Under the pieces are notes generated by a model. The model had not been told where the DNA came from. It saw only the letters and a program-made list of their open reading frames with translations, and did not search any database. From JANMAT01 sp031359995 (GTDB taxonomy: Bacteria; Actinomycetota; Acidimicrobiia; Acidimicrobiales; Ilumatobacteraceae): DNA of 42,958 nucleotides. Shown in pieces: positions 1-10,990 of the stretch; the first letter of the stretch is position 1; every line of letters starts with the position of its first letter. The translations under genes and the position numbers were made by a program. The DNA is taken from contig JANMAT010000191.1 of NCBI GenBank assembly GCA_031359995.1, forward strand, positions 1 through 42,958. The letters run 5' to 3'.

Positions 1-560
1 CGGTGGCGTTCAGGTACGCCTGGCCGGAAGCACCGATCCTGACGCTCACGGCACCGGCGACGAGGTTGGCACCAGGCACCGTCGCACTGGCGGGCGCGGT
101 GAAGAACGGCAAGGGCCTCGGCTCCGGCGGCGTGCTCGTGACACTGCAGGCCCGGGCCCCGGGCGCCGCCACCTTCGCCAACCTGGCCACGGCCACGACG
201 GCCACCAACGACACGTTCTCGTTCAGCCGGGCGGTGACAGCGTCGACCGAGCTGCGGATCACGGTCATCAACGACATCGCCTCGCCCGTGCTCGCGCTCA
301 CGATCGTGCCGCGCCGTCGGTCGGGGCATCTCTGCCTCCACGGGCACCCGAAACGGCGGGCAGACCATCACGCTGACCGGCACGTACCTGAGGAACGCCA
401 CGGTCACCGTCGCGGCACGGCGGCCCGATCGGTCGTGGTGAACGCGGCCGGTGCCTCGCTCACCTTCGTCACGCCGGCCCGTCCGCTGGGGGTCGCCGCC
501 GTGGTGGTCACCACGCCGACCGGCGCCGGCAAGCCCCTGAACTTCGTCTATCAGGCCTGA
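1..560 (+). CDS. Ig-like/IPT-TIG domain protein, 3' part, with two compensating frameshifts
   Basis: This is the C-terminal end of a probable extracellular or cell-surface protein; the gene continues beyond the left edge, so its start and full length are unknown. Residues encoded to about 305 are Ala/Thr/Val-rich and alternate like a bacterial Ig-like beta-sandwich (LAPGTVALAGAV, ELRITVIND). From about 325 to 410 the sensible protein lies in a different frame: there it reads ISASTGTRNGGQTITLTGTY, typical of an IPT/TIG domain. After about 411 the original frame again makes sense (ARSVVVNAAGASLTFVTPA) up to the TGA at 558-560. The straight reading is therefore His/Arg-rich nonsense between about 310 and 411. 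This means either two real indels (a damaged gene) or two sequencing errors. It converges on priA with 13 nt between the stops. The domain calls rest on pattern only. Confidence 0.6.
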   Translation, partial: VAFRYAWPEAPILTLTAPATRLAPGTVALAGAVKNGKGLGSGGVLVTLQARAPGAATFANLATATTATNDTFSFSRAVTASTELRITVINDIASPVLALTIVPRRRSGHLCLHGHPKRRADHHADRHVPEERHGHRRGTAARSVVVNAAGASLTFVTPARPLGVAAVVVTTPTGAGKPLNFVYQA

Positions 561-573
561 CCGCGCCGGCCCG

Positions 574-2292
574 TCAGATGCGCAGCGGATCGACCTCGAC
601 CCGCACCCGGGCCGACGGGCGCACCGCGGCGTCCAGCGCGTCGCACAGCACGCCGTGGTCGGGCGCCCGCACCAGCCAGCGACCGTCGGCGGGACCGAGC
701 ACCTCGAGCCCGGCGGGCCTGGGCAGGGTGGCCACGAACGCCTCGGCTCCCGCGCCCGACACCGCGGCCATGGCCACCGCCGGTGGGAAGCCCAGCTCGG
801 CCCGCCGGACCCGTTCGTCGTGCACCAGGCGGGCCGGGTCGGCCAGCAGCGCCGCCTGCACGACCGGGTGCTGAGGCAGCTCGGTCTGGAGCAGGAGCCG
901 ACCCCCTCCCGCCCGATCGCCCACCAGTCGGGCCGCCCGCACCAACAGCCCCATGGCCTGTTCGTGGGCCCGGTAGCGCGGCGCCAGCAGCTCGGCGTCC
1001 AGGTCGAGGAACGCCACCAGGTCGGCTTCGCGCACCTGGTGCAGCGCGGCCTCGGTACCGACCACCACGCGTGCATCGGTCGGGCCCTGGTGGGCGGTGG
1101 CGGCCGTGAGCTCGGCCACGGCATGGCCGGTGGCCGCCTCGAGCTCGGTGCGCAGGCGGCTCACGCCGGGGCGCAGCGCCTTCATGCGGCTCGCCCCGCA
1201 GCTGGTGCACACGACCGGCCGGCGTTGGCCGCACCGGGCGCATTCGAGCCCGTCGTCGCCCTGGGCCACGGCCGCCTCGCAGCGCTCGCAGCGGGCGATC
1301 GTGCGACAGGTCGCGCACGACAGCAGCCGGGCCACGCCCTTGGTGTTGAGCACGCACACGATGCGGCGGTCGCTGCGCAGCACGCGCGCCAGCGCATCGG
1401 ACACCAGCGACCGGCGGGTGCGCGGATCCTCCTCGCCGCGGTCGACCACATCGACGATGGGCCAGCCGGCCCGTTCGTCCTGGCGCGACGGCGACCGCTC
1501 AGGCCCCAGGCCCAGGGCCTCCAGCGACGGGCACGGCGAGGTGAGCAGGCAGGGCACACCGGCCCGTCGGGCCCGTTCCACGGCCACATCGCGCGCGTGC
1601 CAGGTGGGCGTGCGCTCCTCGTGGTGGGCCTCGTCGTGCTCGTCGACCACGACGACGGCGGCCAGGTGGGGCACCGGCGCCCACGCGGTCACGCGCGCCC
1701 CGACGACCACGTCGCACCGGCCGGCCGCGGCGATGGCCCACTGGCGCGGGTAGCGGGCCACGCGCAGACCGGCCCGCTCGTGGGCCACGGCCAGGCGACG
1801 GGCCAGCGCGATCGACGGCGCCACCACCAGGGTCTGGCCACCGCGGTGCCACGCCACGACCTCGTCGAGCAGGGGGCCGGCGGGGGCGATGCGGGCCACG
1901 ACGACACCGTCGTCACCGACCGACGGCACCGACGCCGGCACCCCGGACGCGGCGGGCAGGGGCGCCACGCTCGTGGGCGGTGACGCGGTGGCCAGCAGGT
2001 GCTGGGGGGTACCGGCCCAGCGCCACGCCGCCCAGCGGGCGGCGTCCACGACGTCGGGCGGCGGACCGGCCGACGACCACCTCGCCAGGGGCTTGAGCCC
2101 GACGCCCGCGGGCGGCTCGACATCGACGGCCACGATCCACGCACCGACGCGCCGACCGTGCAGATCGATGCGCACCTGGTCGCCGACGCGCACCTGGTCC
2201 CGGAGCTTGTCAGGGACCAGGTAGTCGAAGGTCTTGTCGATCCCCCGCACGTCGGGGAGGACGCGCACGACCAGCGGCGCGCCCGGGGTCAC
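574..2292 (-). CDS. priA: PriA-like primosomal protein N' without Walker A
   Basis: Actinobacterial PriA homologue of 572 residues, expected to act in replication restart at stalled forks. It has the N-terminal DNA-binding domain (VVRVLPDVRGIDKTFDY), a helicase-like core, eight zinc-ligand cysteines (C326, C329, C335, C338, C351, C354, C362, C365) and the C-terminal domain (ELGFPPAVAMAAVSGAG). The P-loop GxGKT expected near residues 135-155 is absent; this stretch reads PAGPLLDEVVAWHRGG. The DEEH box is DEHDE (217-221). Loss of helicase motifs is known in actinobacterial PriA, so ATP-driven unwinding is unlikely and a structural or loading role is inferred. The start is a GTG, 4 nt after the metK stop, and it is the last gene of the long minus-strand chain. 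Confidence 0.9.
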   Translation of the reverse strand: MTPGAPLVVRVLPDVRGIDKTFDYLVPDKLRDQVRVGDQVRIDLHGRRVGAWIVAVDVEPPAGVGLKPLARWSSAGPPPDVVDAARWAAWRWAGTPQHLLATASPPTSVAPLPAASGVPASVPSVGDDGVVVARIAPAGPLLDEVVAWHRGGQTLVVAPSIALARRLAVAHERAGLRVARYPRQWAIAAAGRCDVVVGARVTAWAPVPHLAAVVVVDEHDEAHHEERTPTWHARDVAVERARRAGVPCLLTSPCPSLEALGLGPERSPSRQDERAGWPIVDVVDRGEEDPRTRRSLVSDALARVLRSDRRIVCVLNTKGVARLLSCATCRTIARCERCEAAVAQGDDGLECARCGQRRPVVCTSCGASRMKALRPGVSRLRTELEAATGHAVAELTAATAHQGPTDARVVVGTEAALHQVREADLVAFLDLDAELLAPRYRAHEQAMGLLVRAARLVGDRAGGGRLLLQTELPQHPVVQAALLADPARLVHDERVRRAELGFPPAVAMAAVSGAGAEAFVATLPRPAGLEVLGPADGRWLVRAPDHGVLCDALDAAVRPSARVRVEVDPLRI

Positions 2293-2296
2293 GGGG

Positions 2297-3490
2297 TCAG
2301 ACGCCGACCGCGGCCTTGAAGTCGGCGAGGCGCGTCGTGTGCTCCCACGTGAACTCGGGCAGCGATCGGCCGAAGTGCCCGTAGGCCGCCGTCTTGCGGT
2401 AGATCGGGCGCTTCAGGTCGAGGTCGCGCACGATGGCCGCGGGGCGCAGGTCGAACACGTCGCGCACGGCCTGCTCGATCTTGCCTTCGTCGACGGTGTT
2501 CGTGCCGAAGGTCTCGATGAAGATGCTGACCGGCTGGGCCATGCCGATGGCGTAGGCCACCTGCACCTCGCAGCGCTGGGCGGCACCGGACGCCACCACG
2601 TGCTTGGCCACCCACCGGGCGGCGTAGGCGGCCGAGCGGTCGACCTTCGACGGGTCCTTGCCGGAGAAAGCGCCGCCACCGTGGCGGCCCATGCCACCGT
2701 AGGTGTCGACGATGATCTTGCGGCCCGTGAGGCCGGTGTCGGCGTGGGGGCCACCGAGCTCGAACGTGCCCGTGGGGTTGATGTAGACGGCGTAGTCGTC
2801 GTCGGCGAACTGGGCCGGGATGACCGGTCGGATGACCTGCTCGATGAGGTCGGGGCGGATCATCTCGTCGCGGTCGATGCCCGGCGCGTGCTGGGTGGAC
2901 ACGAGCACGGCCCGCAGGCGCACCGGCCTACCGTCTTCGTAGTCGTAGGTGACCTGGGTCTTGCCGTCGGGGCGGAGGTAGGGCACCACGTCGGCCTTGC
3001 GGACCTCGGTGAGGCGCTCGGCCAGGCGGTGCGCCGTCCAGATGGGCAGCGGCATCAGGTCGGGCGTCTCGTCGCAGGCGTAGCCGAACATCATGCCCTG
3101 GTCGCCGGCGCCCTGGGCGTTGAGGAGGTCCTCGCCGCTCTTGCCGCCGCGGGTCTCTTCGCTCTTGTCGACGCCCTGGCCGATGTTCGGGCTCTGCTCG
3201 TCGATGGAGACGATGACGCCACAGGTGTTGCCGTCGAAGCCGTACGAGGCGTTGTCGTAGCCGATGCTGTTGATGACCGTGCGGGCCAACTTCGGGATGT
3301 CGACGTAGGCGGTGGTCGTGATCTCACCGGCGACGACGCACAGGCCGGTGGTCAGCAGGGTCTCGCAGGCCACCCGACCGTTGGGATCCTCGGCGAGGAT
3401 GGCATCGAGCACCGAGTCGGAGACCTGGTCGGCCATCTTGTCCGGGTGGCCCTCGGTGACCGACTCGGACGTGAACGTGTAGCGGGACAA
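2297..3490 (-). CDS. metK: S-adenosylmethionine synthetase
   Basis: Makes S-adenosylmethionine from methionine and ATP in the cytoplasm. The 397-residue length is normal for the family. Signatures seen are GHPDKMADQVSDS at 14-26, the GAGDQGMMFGY hexapeptide-type motif at 127-137, and GGGAFSGKDPSKVDRSAAY in the second half (methionine and phosphate-loop binding). The start codon is TTG, chosen because GGAG lies 8 nt upstream and the family N-terminus (F-T-S-E-S-V-T-E-G-H-P-D-K) begins just after it; a TTG may hold down translation. It sits 33 nt after rpoZ. In many actinobacteria coaBC (dfp) lies between rpoZ and metK; here nothing fits in the gap. No SAM riboswitch is visible in front of it. 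Confidence 0.97.
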   Translation of the reverse strand: MSRYTFTSESVTEGHPDKMADQVSDSVLDAILAEDPNGRVACETLLTTGLCVVAGEITTTAYVDIPKLARTVINSIGYDNASYGFDGNTCGVIVSIDEQSPNIGQGVDKSEETRGGKSGEDLLNAQGAGDQGMMFGYACDETPDLMPLPIWTAHRLAERLTEVRKADVVPYLRPDGKTQVTYDYEDGRPVRLRAVLVSTQHAPGIDRDEMIRPDLIEQVIRPVIPAQFADDDYAVYINPTGTFELGGPHADTGLTGRKIIVDTYGGMGRHGGGAFSGKDPSKVDRSAAYAARWVAKHVVASGAAQRCEVQVAYAIGMAQPVSIFIETFGTNTVDEGKIEQAVRDVFDLRPAAIVRDLDLKRPIYRKTAAYGHFGRSLPEFTWEHTTRLADFKAAVGV

Positions 3491-3523
3491 CGCGTGCTCC
3501 TGGCAGTGCGAACGGGGTCGGGA

Positions 3524-3823
3524 TCAGTGGTCGGCGGCAGCTTCGACCGCGCCGGGCGCATCGCCTTCGACAGCGTGCACGATCGGCTGCGGCACGATCT
3601 TGTCGGCGGCGATCTCCTCGAAGCCGATGGACAACGGCTTGCGGGCCACGGAGGTGACCTGCGGCGGGATCATCGAGCCGAGGCTCTCCCCGAGGTGGTT
3701 GAAGTAGGAGTTGATCTGCCGAGCCCGCCGGGCGGCCAACGTGACCAGGGCGAACTTCGACTCGACCTTGTCGAGCAACTCTTCGATGGGCGGGTTGACC
3801 ATGGAGTCGTGGGCGCGCGCCAT
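3524..3823 (-). CDS. rpoZ: RNA polymerase omega subunit
   Basis: Omega subunit (99 residues) that helps fold and hold the beta' subunit of RNA polymerase. The sequence shows the family core: PPIEELLDKVESKFALVTLA, then RRARQINSYFNHLGES and a C-terminal ARKPLSIGFEEIAADKI. The acidic Ala-rich tail after about residue 80 is a weakly conserved extension. The ATG at 3823 is preceded by a strong Shine-Dalgarno (GAAGGAGAGG), which decides this start over the internal ATG at 3802. A good -10 box (TATCAT) lies about 30 nt upstream, so rpoZ-metK-priA probably have their own promoter in addition to read-through from gmk. Confidence 0.96.
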   Translation of the reverse strand: MARAHDSMVNPPIEELLDKVESKFALVTLAARRARQINSYFNHLGESLGSMIPPQVTSVARKPLSIGFEEIAADKIVPQPIVHAVEGDAPGAVEAAADH

Positions 3824-3852
3824 GACCTCTCCTTCTCGGGAACAGCTGGACG

Positions 3853-3858
3853 ATGATA
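3853..3858 (-). promoter_or_regulatory. Candidate -10 box for rpoZ-metK-priA
   Basis: On the minus strand the hexamer is TATCAT, one mismatch from TATAAT, 29 nt before the rpoZ ATG and followed by the rpoZ ribosome binding site. No convincing -35 box is seen 16-18 nt upstream. It lies in the 93-nt gap between gmk and rpoZ, which also contains a 12-bp GC palindrome (3891-3902) just after the gmk stop. Confidence 0.45.
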
Positions 3859-3916
3859 GCAGCAGGCCTGGTGGAACCGCGGTATCCCGGGCGCCGCGGC
3901 GCTACGGGCACAGGGC

Positions 3917-4483
3917 TCAGAGATCGCTGACCGAGGACCGTTCGAGCCGGTGGGCCAGCTCGGTGCGGATGACGGCGCGCAGCTCAGCCACCGTGTGGTC
4001 CAGGTCGTCGTTGACGAGCTGGACGTCGGAGATGGCCTGCCCGATGGGCTCTTCCTCTTCGGCCTTGCGGAGCCGGGCGGTGACCTTCTCCTCGGGGTCG
4101 CCCCGACCGCGCAGGCGGCGCTGCTGCTCGTCACGCGAGGGCGGCATGACGAAGATGAGCACGGCGTCGGCGTGCCGGGCGCGAACCTGCTTGGCGCCGT
4201 CGACCTCGATCTCGAGGATGAGCACTTCGTCGACGGCGGCCGACGGCACCGGCGTGCCGTAGTAGTTGCCGAGGAACTCGGTCCACTCCAGGAAGCCGCC
4301 GGCGGCGATGCTCGCCTCGAACGAGGCCCGGTCGGTGAAGACGTACGCGTCGTCGGGCTCACCTGGGCGTTGGGCGCGGGTGGTCCACGAGCGGGAGATG
4401 GTCAGTGTGGGGTCGGCGTCGGCGAGCGCCCGCACGATGGTGCCCTTGCCCACGCCACCGGGGCCGGAGATCACGACGATCAC
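3917..4483 (-). CDS. gmk: Guanylate kinase
   Basis: Phosphorylates GMP to GDP with ATP. It has 188 residues, the usual length. The P-loop SGPGGVGKGT is at residues 6-15, with Gly-Gly where most homologues have Ser-Gly. The GMP-binding region has SRSWTTRAQRPGEPDDAYVF and the lid region has the RLRGRGDPEEKVTARL segment. The start is GTG at 4483; the Met in the translated form is by convention. It lies 31 nt after mihF and is followed by rpoZ after 93 nt, the standard actinobacterial order mihF-gmk-rpoZ, which links nucleotide supply with transcription genes. Confidence 0.96.
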   Translation of the reverse strand: MIVVISGPGGVGKGTIVRALADADPTLTISRSWTTRAQRPGEPDDAYVFTDRASFEASIAAGGFLEWTEFLGNYYGTPVPSAAVDEVLILEIEVDGAKQVRARHADAVLIFVMPPSRDEQQRRLRGRGDPEEKVTARLRKAEEEEPIGQAISDVQLVNDDLDHTVAELRAVIRTELAHRLERSSVSDL

Positions 4484-4514
4484 GGCTGGGGTCCGCCGCC
4501 TGCCGTGACCGGGC

Positions 4515-4829
4515 TCAGCTGAGCTGCTCGAGCAGGGACGACCGCTGCTGCGGGCCGAGGCCCTTCACGCGACGGCTATCGGCGATGCCGATGTCTTCCA
4601 TGATGCGCCGGGCCTTGACCTTGCCCACGCCGGGGAGCGACTCCAGCAGGGCGACGACCTTCAGCTTGCCGACCGTGTCGTCGTTCTCCGCCTGCTTCAG
4701 GGCTTCGGCCAACGTGAGCGATCCGAGCTTCAGGCGCTCCTTCAGCGCGGCGCGAGCGGCCCGGGCCTGTGCGGCCTTGGCCAGTGCTGCCGTGCGCTGT
4801 TCAGGGGTGAGGACAGGGGGAGTGGCCAT
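4515..4829 (-). CDS. mihF: Actinobacterial integration host factor (mIHF)
   Basis: Small basic nucleoid-associated DNA-bending protein of 104 residues, unrelated in fold to the alpha/beta IHF of proteobacteria. The helix-two-turn-helix DNA-binding segment LPGVGKVKARRIMEDIGI begins at residue 65 and is followed by SRRVKGLGPQQRSSLLEQL, both hallmarks of the family; the N-terminal 35 residues form an Ala/Lys/Arg-rich helix. It lies 9 nt after pyrF and before gmk, the conserved actinobacterial position. There is no good Shine-Dalgarno. A TAGGGT -10 box ends 6 nt before the ATG, so the gene may also be read from a leaderless transcript. Confidence 0.96.
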   Translation of the reverse strand: MATPPVLTPEQRTAALAKAAQARAARAALKERLKLGSLTLAEALKQAENDDTVGKLKVVALLESLPGVGKVKARRIMEDIGIADSRRVKGLGPQQRSSLLEQLS

Positions 4830-4835
4830 GACGCC

Positions 4836-4841
4836 ACCCTA
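4836..4841 (-). promoter_or_regulatory. Candidate -10 box for leaderless mihF, overlapping the pyrF stop
   Basis: The minus strand reads TAGGGT, then 6 nt, then the mihF ATG. TANNNT followed by about 6-7 nt and an ATG/GTG is the known layout of leaderless actinobacterial promoters. The first three bases are also the TAG stop codon of pyrF. No -35 box is evident. Confidence 0.4.
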
Positions 4842-5567
4842 GCGCGCCCCTCCCCCGTCGCCACCAGCATCCGGGCTGGTGAACGCCGCGATCTCTGCCC
4901 GGATGGCCCGCGCCGCCGCCGCCGGATCGGCGGCCTGGGTGATCGGCCGGCCGACCACCAGGATCCCCGCCCCGTCGCGAACGGCCTGCTCGGGGGTGGT
5001 GACCCGCGCCTGATCACCCACCGACGCCCCCGCCGGGCGGATCCCCGGCACCACCCGGATGAGGCCGGTGGCGACACCACGCAGCGTGGGTAGATCGGTG
5101 CCGGCGCACACCAGCCCGCCGCATCCGGACGCCTCGGCGAGAGCGGCCCGGCCCTGCAGCAGCTCGTCGGGGGCGTCGGGATCGCTGGTGAGCACGGTGA
5201 CACCGAGCGTGAGCGGCGCCGGCAACCCGGCGGCGGCGGCGCCCTCGGCCAGGCCGTCGACACCCGCGCGCAACATGGCGGCGCCACCGCTCGTGTGCAT
5301 CGTCACGTACCGGGCGCCGAGCCCGCCGAGCACGCGGGCCGCGCTGGCCACCGTGTTGGGGATGTCGTGCAGCTTCAGGTCACAGAAGACCTCGAAACCG
5401 GCGTCGACCATCGTGGTGACCGCGCTCGGACCGGCGGCGCAGAACAACTCGAGGCCGACCTTCACGACGTCGACCTCGCCCCGCAGTCGGTCGGTCAGCG
5501 CGCGCGCCGCGGCGAGGTCCGGCACGTCGATGGCGACGGCGAGCTTGGCGGTGCGCGTCAGGGTCAT
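4839..5567 (-). CDS. pyrF: Orotidine 5'-phosphate decarboxylase
   Basis: Last step of UMP synthesis, decarboxylating OMP. The 242 residues belong to the short (group I) family: AIDVP at 12-16, VVKVGLELF at 34-42, and the catalytic D-x-K-x-x-D set in DLKLHDIPNT (D63, K65, D68). Near the end, RVVPGIRPAGASVGDQAR is the phosphate-binding region. The ATG at 5567 was chosen because GAGGAGAG lies just upstream and the family N-terminus starts directly after it; the reading frame stays open further upstream inside pyrD but is Pro/Ser-rich and non-homologous. It starts 13 nt after pyrD. No orotate phosphoribosyltransferase (pyrE) lies in this window. Confidence 0.96.
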   Translation of the reverse strand: MTLTRTAKLAVAIDVPDLAAARALTDRLRGEVDVVKVGLELFCAAGPSAVTTMVDAGFEVFCDLKLHDIPNTVASAARVLGGLGARYVTMHTSGGAAMLRAGVDGLAEGAAAAGLPAPLTLGVTVLTSDPDAPDELLQGRAALAEASGCGGLVCAGTDLPTLRGVATGLIRVVPGIRPAGASVGDQARVTTPEQAVRDGAGILVVGRPITQAADPAAAARAIRAEIAAFTSPDAGGDGGGAR

Positions 5568-5580
5568 GGCACGACTCTCC

Positions 5581-6536
5581 TCAGAGGCGGTGGGCGGCGC
5601 CGACGAGCGCGGCGACGGTGGTGCGGTGGGCGGCGCAGTGCTCGGCGATCTCGTGCTGCACGCGCGCCGCGGCGCGCGGGTCGGCGAACGTGGCCGTGCC
5701 GACGGCGACCGCCGACGCGCCGGCCAGCAGCAGCTCGACGGCGTCACGGCCGCGCACCACCCCTCCGACGCCGACGATGGGCAGCGACGCCAGCGCGGCG
5801 CGCACGTCGAACACTGCCTTCACCGCGACTGGGTGGATGGCGACACCCGACAGGCCGCCGCTGCCGTTGCCGAGCACCGGGCGGGCGGTGACGACGTCGA
5901 GGCCGAGCCCGGGCAACGTGTTGATCAGCGTCACGGCGGCGGCCCCGCCCTCGGCCGCGGCCGTGGCGATCTCGGCCAGCGAGGTGACCGCGGCGGTGAG
6001 CTTGGCCCAGCGGGGCAACCCGCACCCGGCGGTGGCGGCCATGGCCGCCCGGGTCGACTCGGGCGACTGGGCGAACATGCCCTTGCCCTTCAGGTTCGGG
6101 CACGACAGGTTCACCTCGACCGCGACGATGCCGACAACGCCGGCCAACGCGGCCGCGGCGGCGGCGTAGTCGTCGACCGATCGGCCCCAGATCGAGGCCA
6201 CCACGGTGGCGCCCGTGGCCACCAGCGCGGGCAGCTCGTCACGCACCCAAGCGGCGACGCCGGGCCCCTGCAGGCCGATGGCGTTGAGCATGCCGGCGGT
6301 GACCGGGTGCACGCGCGGCGCCGGGTTGCCGTCCCACGGGTAAGCGGCCAGCGACTTCACCACGACGCCGCCGAGGTGGCCGAGCGCGAGGTACGGCGCC
6401 AGTTCGGCGCCGTGCCCCGCCGTGCCCGACGCCAGCAGCACCGGGCTGGTCAGCGCCACGGTGCCCACCTGCGTGGCCAGGCTCGCATCGGGCGCCTCGG
6501 GCGGCGGTGCCGCCGATCGGCCCCGCCGCCAGCGGC

Positions 6537-6540
<4 letters not shown>
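5581..6540 (-). CDS. pyrD: Dihydroorotate dehydrogenase, class 1B-like
   Basis: Oxidises dihydroorotate to orotate using FMN. The 319-residue protein looks like class 1: NAIGLQGPG at 86-94, NLSCPN with the catalytic Cys at 147 (class 2 enzymes have Ser), INTLPGLGLDVVTARP, and LAGASAVAVGTA near the C-terminus for FMN phosphate. Motif spacing resembles Bacillus PyrD (class 1B), which normally works with the PyrK iron-sulfur/FAD subunit; no pyrK is seen in the window. The usual KLSPN after the Cys is KLTAA here (180-184). The first 25 residues are Arg/Pro/Ala-rich and not conserved. Its ATG overlaps the carB stop as ATGA, so translation is probably coupled. Confidence 0.93.
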
Positions 6541-9821
<3,281 letters not shown>

Positions 9822-9822
9822 G

Positions 9823-10935
9823 TCAGACTCCCTTCGCCATGAGCGCGTCGAACTGGGCGAACAGGTAGCGGGCGTCGTGCGGACCCGGTCCTGCTTCGGG
9901 GTGGTACTGGACCGAGAACGCCGGGGCGTCGAGCACGCGCATGCCTTCGTTGGTGTGGTCGTTGAGGTTCAGGTGGGTGATGTCGGCCCGGCCGGCCAAC
10001 GAGTCGGGGTCGACGCAGAAGTTGTGGTTCTGGCTGGTGATCTCGACGCGGCCGGTGGCCAGGTTGCGCACCGGGTGGTTGCCACCGTGGTGGCCGAAGG
10101 GCAGCTTGAACGTGTGGCCACCGAGCGCCCGCGAGAGCAGCTGGTGACCCAGGCAGATGCCGAACACCGGCACCTGGCCGAGCAGCTGGCCGATGGTGTC
10201 GCTGGCGTACGCCACCATGGCCGGGTCGCCGGGCCCGTTCGACAGGAACACGCCGTCGGGGTTGTGCGACAGGATCGCCGCCGCCGGCATGGAGGCGGGC
10301 ACGACCTCGACCGTGGCGATCGATGCGAGGTGCAGCAGCATCGTGGTCTTGATGCCGAAGTCGAGGGCGACGATGCGCCGGGGTCCACCGCCGAAGGTGT
10401 AGGGCTGCGGCGTGGTGACCTCGGCGACGAGGTCGACGCCGTCGGTGCCGCGCTCGGCGGCCGCCGCCAGCTGCAGCGTGGCGTGATCGGTGGCGCCCTC
10501 GCCCTCGACGGGCCCGAACGCCCCGCCCATGGCCCCCGCGTCCCGGATGAGGCGGGTGAGGCGGCGGGTGTCGATGCCGGCGATGCCGGCGACGCCCTGG
10601 CCGATGAGGAAGGCCTCGAGCGACTGCTGCGAACGCCAGTTGCTGTGGCGCGGCGGCAGGTCGCGCACGATCACCCCGCGACAGAAGGTGCGCCTGGCTT
10701 CCTGGTCGACGGCGGCGGCGCCGTAGTTCCCGATGTGCGGGTACGTGAAGGTGATGATCTGCCCGGCGTAGGAGGGGTCGGTGATCACCTCCTGGTAGCC
10801 CGACAGGACCGTGTTGAACACGACCTCACCGGCCGTGTAGCCCGATGCCGGGGTGGCGCCGACGGCCTCCCCCTCGAACACCGAACCGTCGGCCATCACC
10901 AGCAGCGCCGCTCTCGGCTCCCGACCCGTGCCCAT
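9823..10935 (-). CDS. carA: Carbamoyl-phosphate synthase, small (glutaminase) subunit
   Basis: Hydrolyses glutamine and channels ammonia to CarB. It shows the N-terminal CPSase domain (ADGSVFEGEAVGA) and a class I glutamine amidotransferase domain with FGICLGHQLLSRALG (nucleophile Cys) and HPEAGPGPHD (His/Glu). The ATG at 10935 (370 residues) is preferred because AGGACGGG lies 7 nt upstream. An in-frame GTG at 10965 would add MHDHARTGRV, but those codons fall inside a palindromic element that looks regulatory. The 55-nt gap from pyrC is unusually long for this operon and holds that element, so carA-carB and downstream genes may have separate control. Confidence 0.96.
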   Translation of the reverse strand: MGTGREPRAALLVMADGSVFEGEAVGATPASGYTAGEVVFNTVLSGYQEVITDPSYAGQIITFTYPHIGNYGAAAVDQEARRTFCRGVIVRDLPPRHSNWRSQQSLEAFLIGQGVAGIAGIDTRRLTRLIRDAGAMGGAFGPVEGEGATDHATLQLAAAAERGTDGVDLVAEVTTPQPYTFGGGPRRIVALDFGIKTTMLLHLASIATVEVVPASMPAAAILSHNPDGVFLSNGPGDPAMVAYASDTIGQLLGQVPVFGICLGHQLLSRALGGHTFKLPFGHHGGNHPVRNLATGRVEITSQNHNFCVDPDSLAGRADITHLNLNDHTNEGMRVLDAPAFSVQYHPEAGPGPHDARYLFAQFDALMAKGV

Positions 10936-10950
10936 CACCCGTCCCGTCCT

Positions 10951-10986
10951 TGCATGATCATGCACTCTAGTGCATGGCTATTCATG
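10951..10986 (-). promoter_or_regulatory. Overlapping palindromes in front of carA (operator candidate)
   Basis: A perfect 14-bp palindrome TGCATGATCATGCA (10951-10964) overlaps a second one of 18 bp (10959-10976: arms CATGCACT and AGTGCATG around CT). TATTCATG follows at 10979-10986. On the minus strand a TAGAGT hexamer (10964-10969) could be a -10 box 28 nt before the carA ATG, so the palindromes would cover the promoter. TGCAT and ATTCA half-sites resemble the ARG boxes bound by ArgR, and carbamoyl phosphate is also an arginine precursor, so ArgR control is a plausible inference. Confidence 0.5.
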
Positions 10987-10990
10987 AGCC

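Noticed and set aside
3891..3902. 12-bp GC palindrome after gmk as a terminator
   Set aside because: No loop and no T-run; it is too weak to call, and rpoZ follows in the same direction.
4839..5747. Longer pyrF beginning inside pyrD
   Set aside because: The extra 60 residues are Pro/Ser/Arg-rich and antithetical to the family; the ATG at 5567 has a strong ribosome binding site.
10936..10965. Upstream GTG start of carA at 10965
   Set aside because: The extra ten codons fall in the palindromic element and have no homologous look, whereas the ATG at 10935 has a good ribosome binding site.
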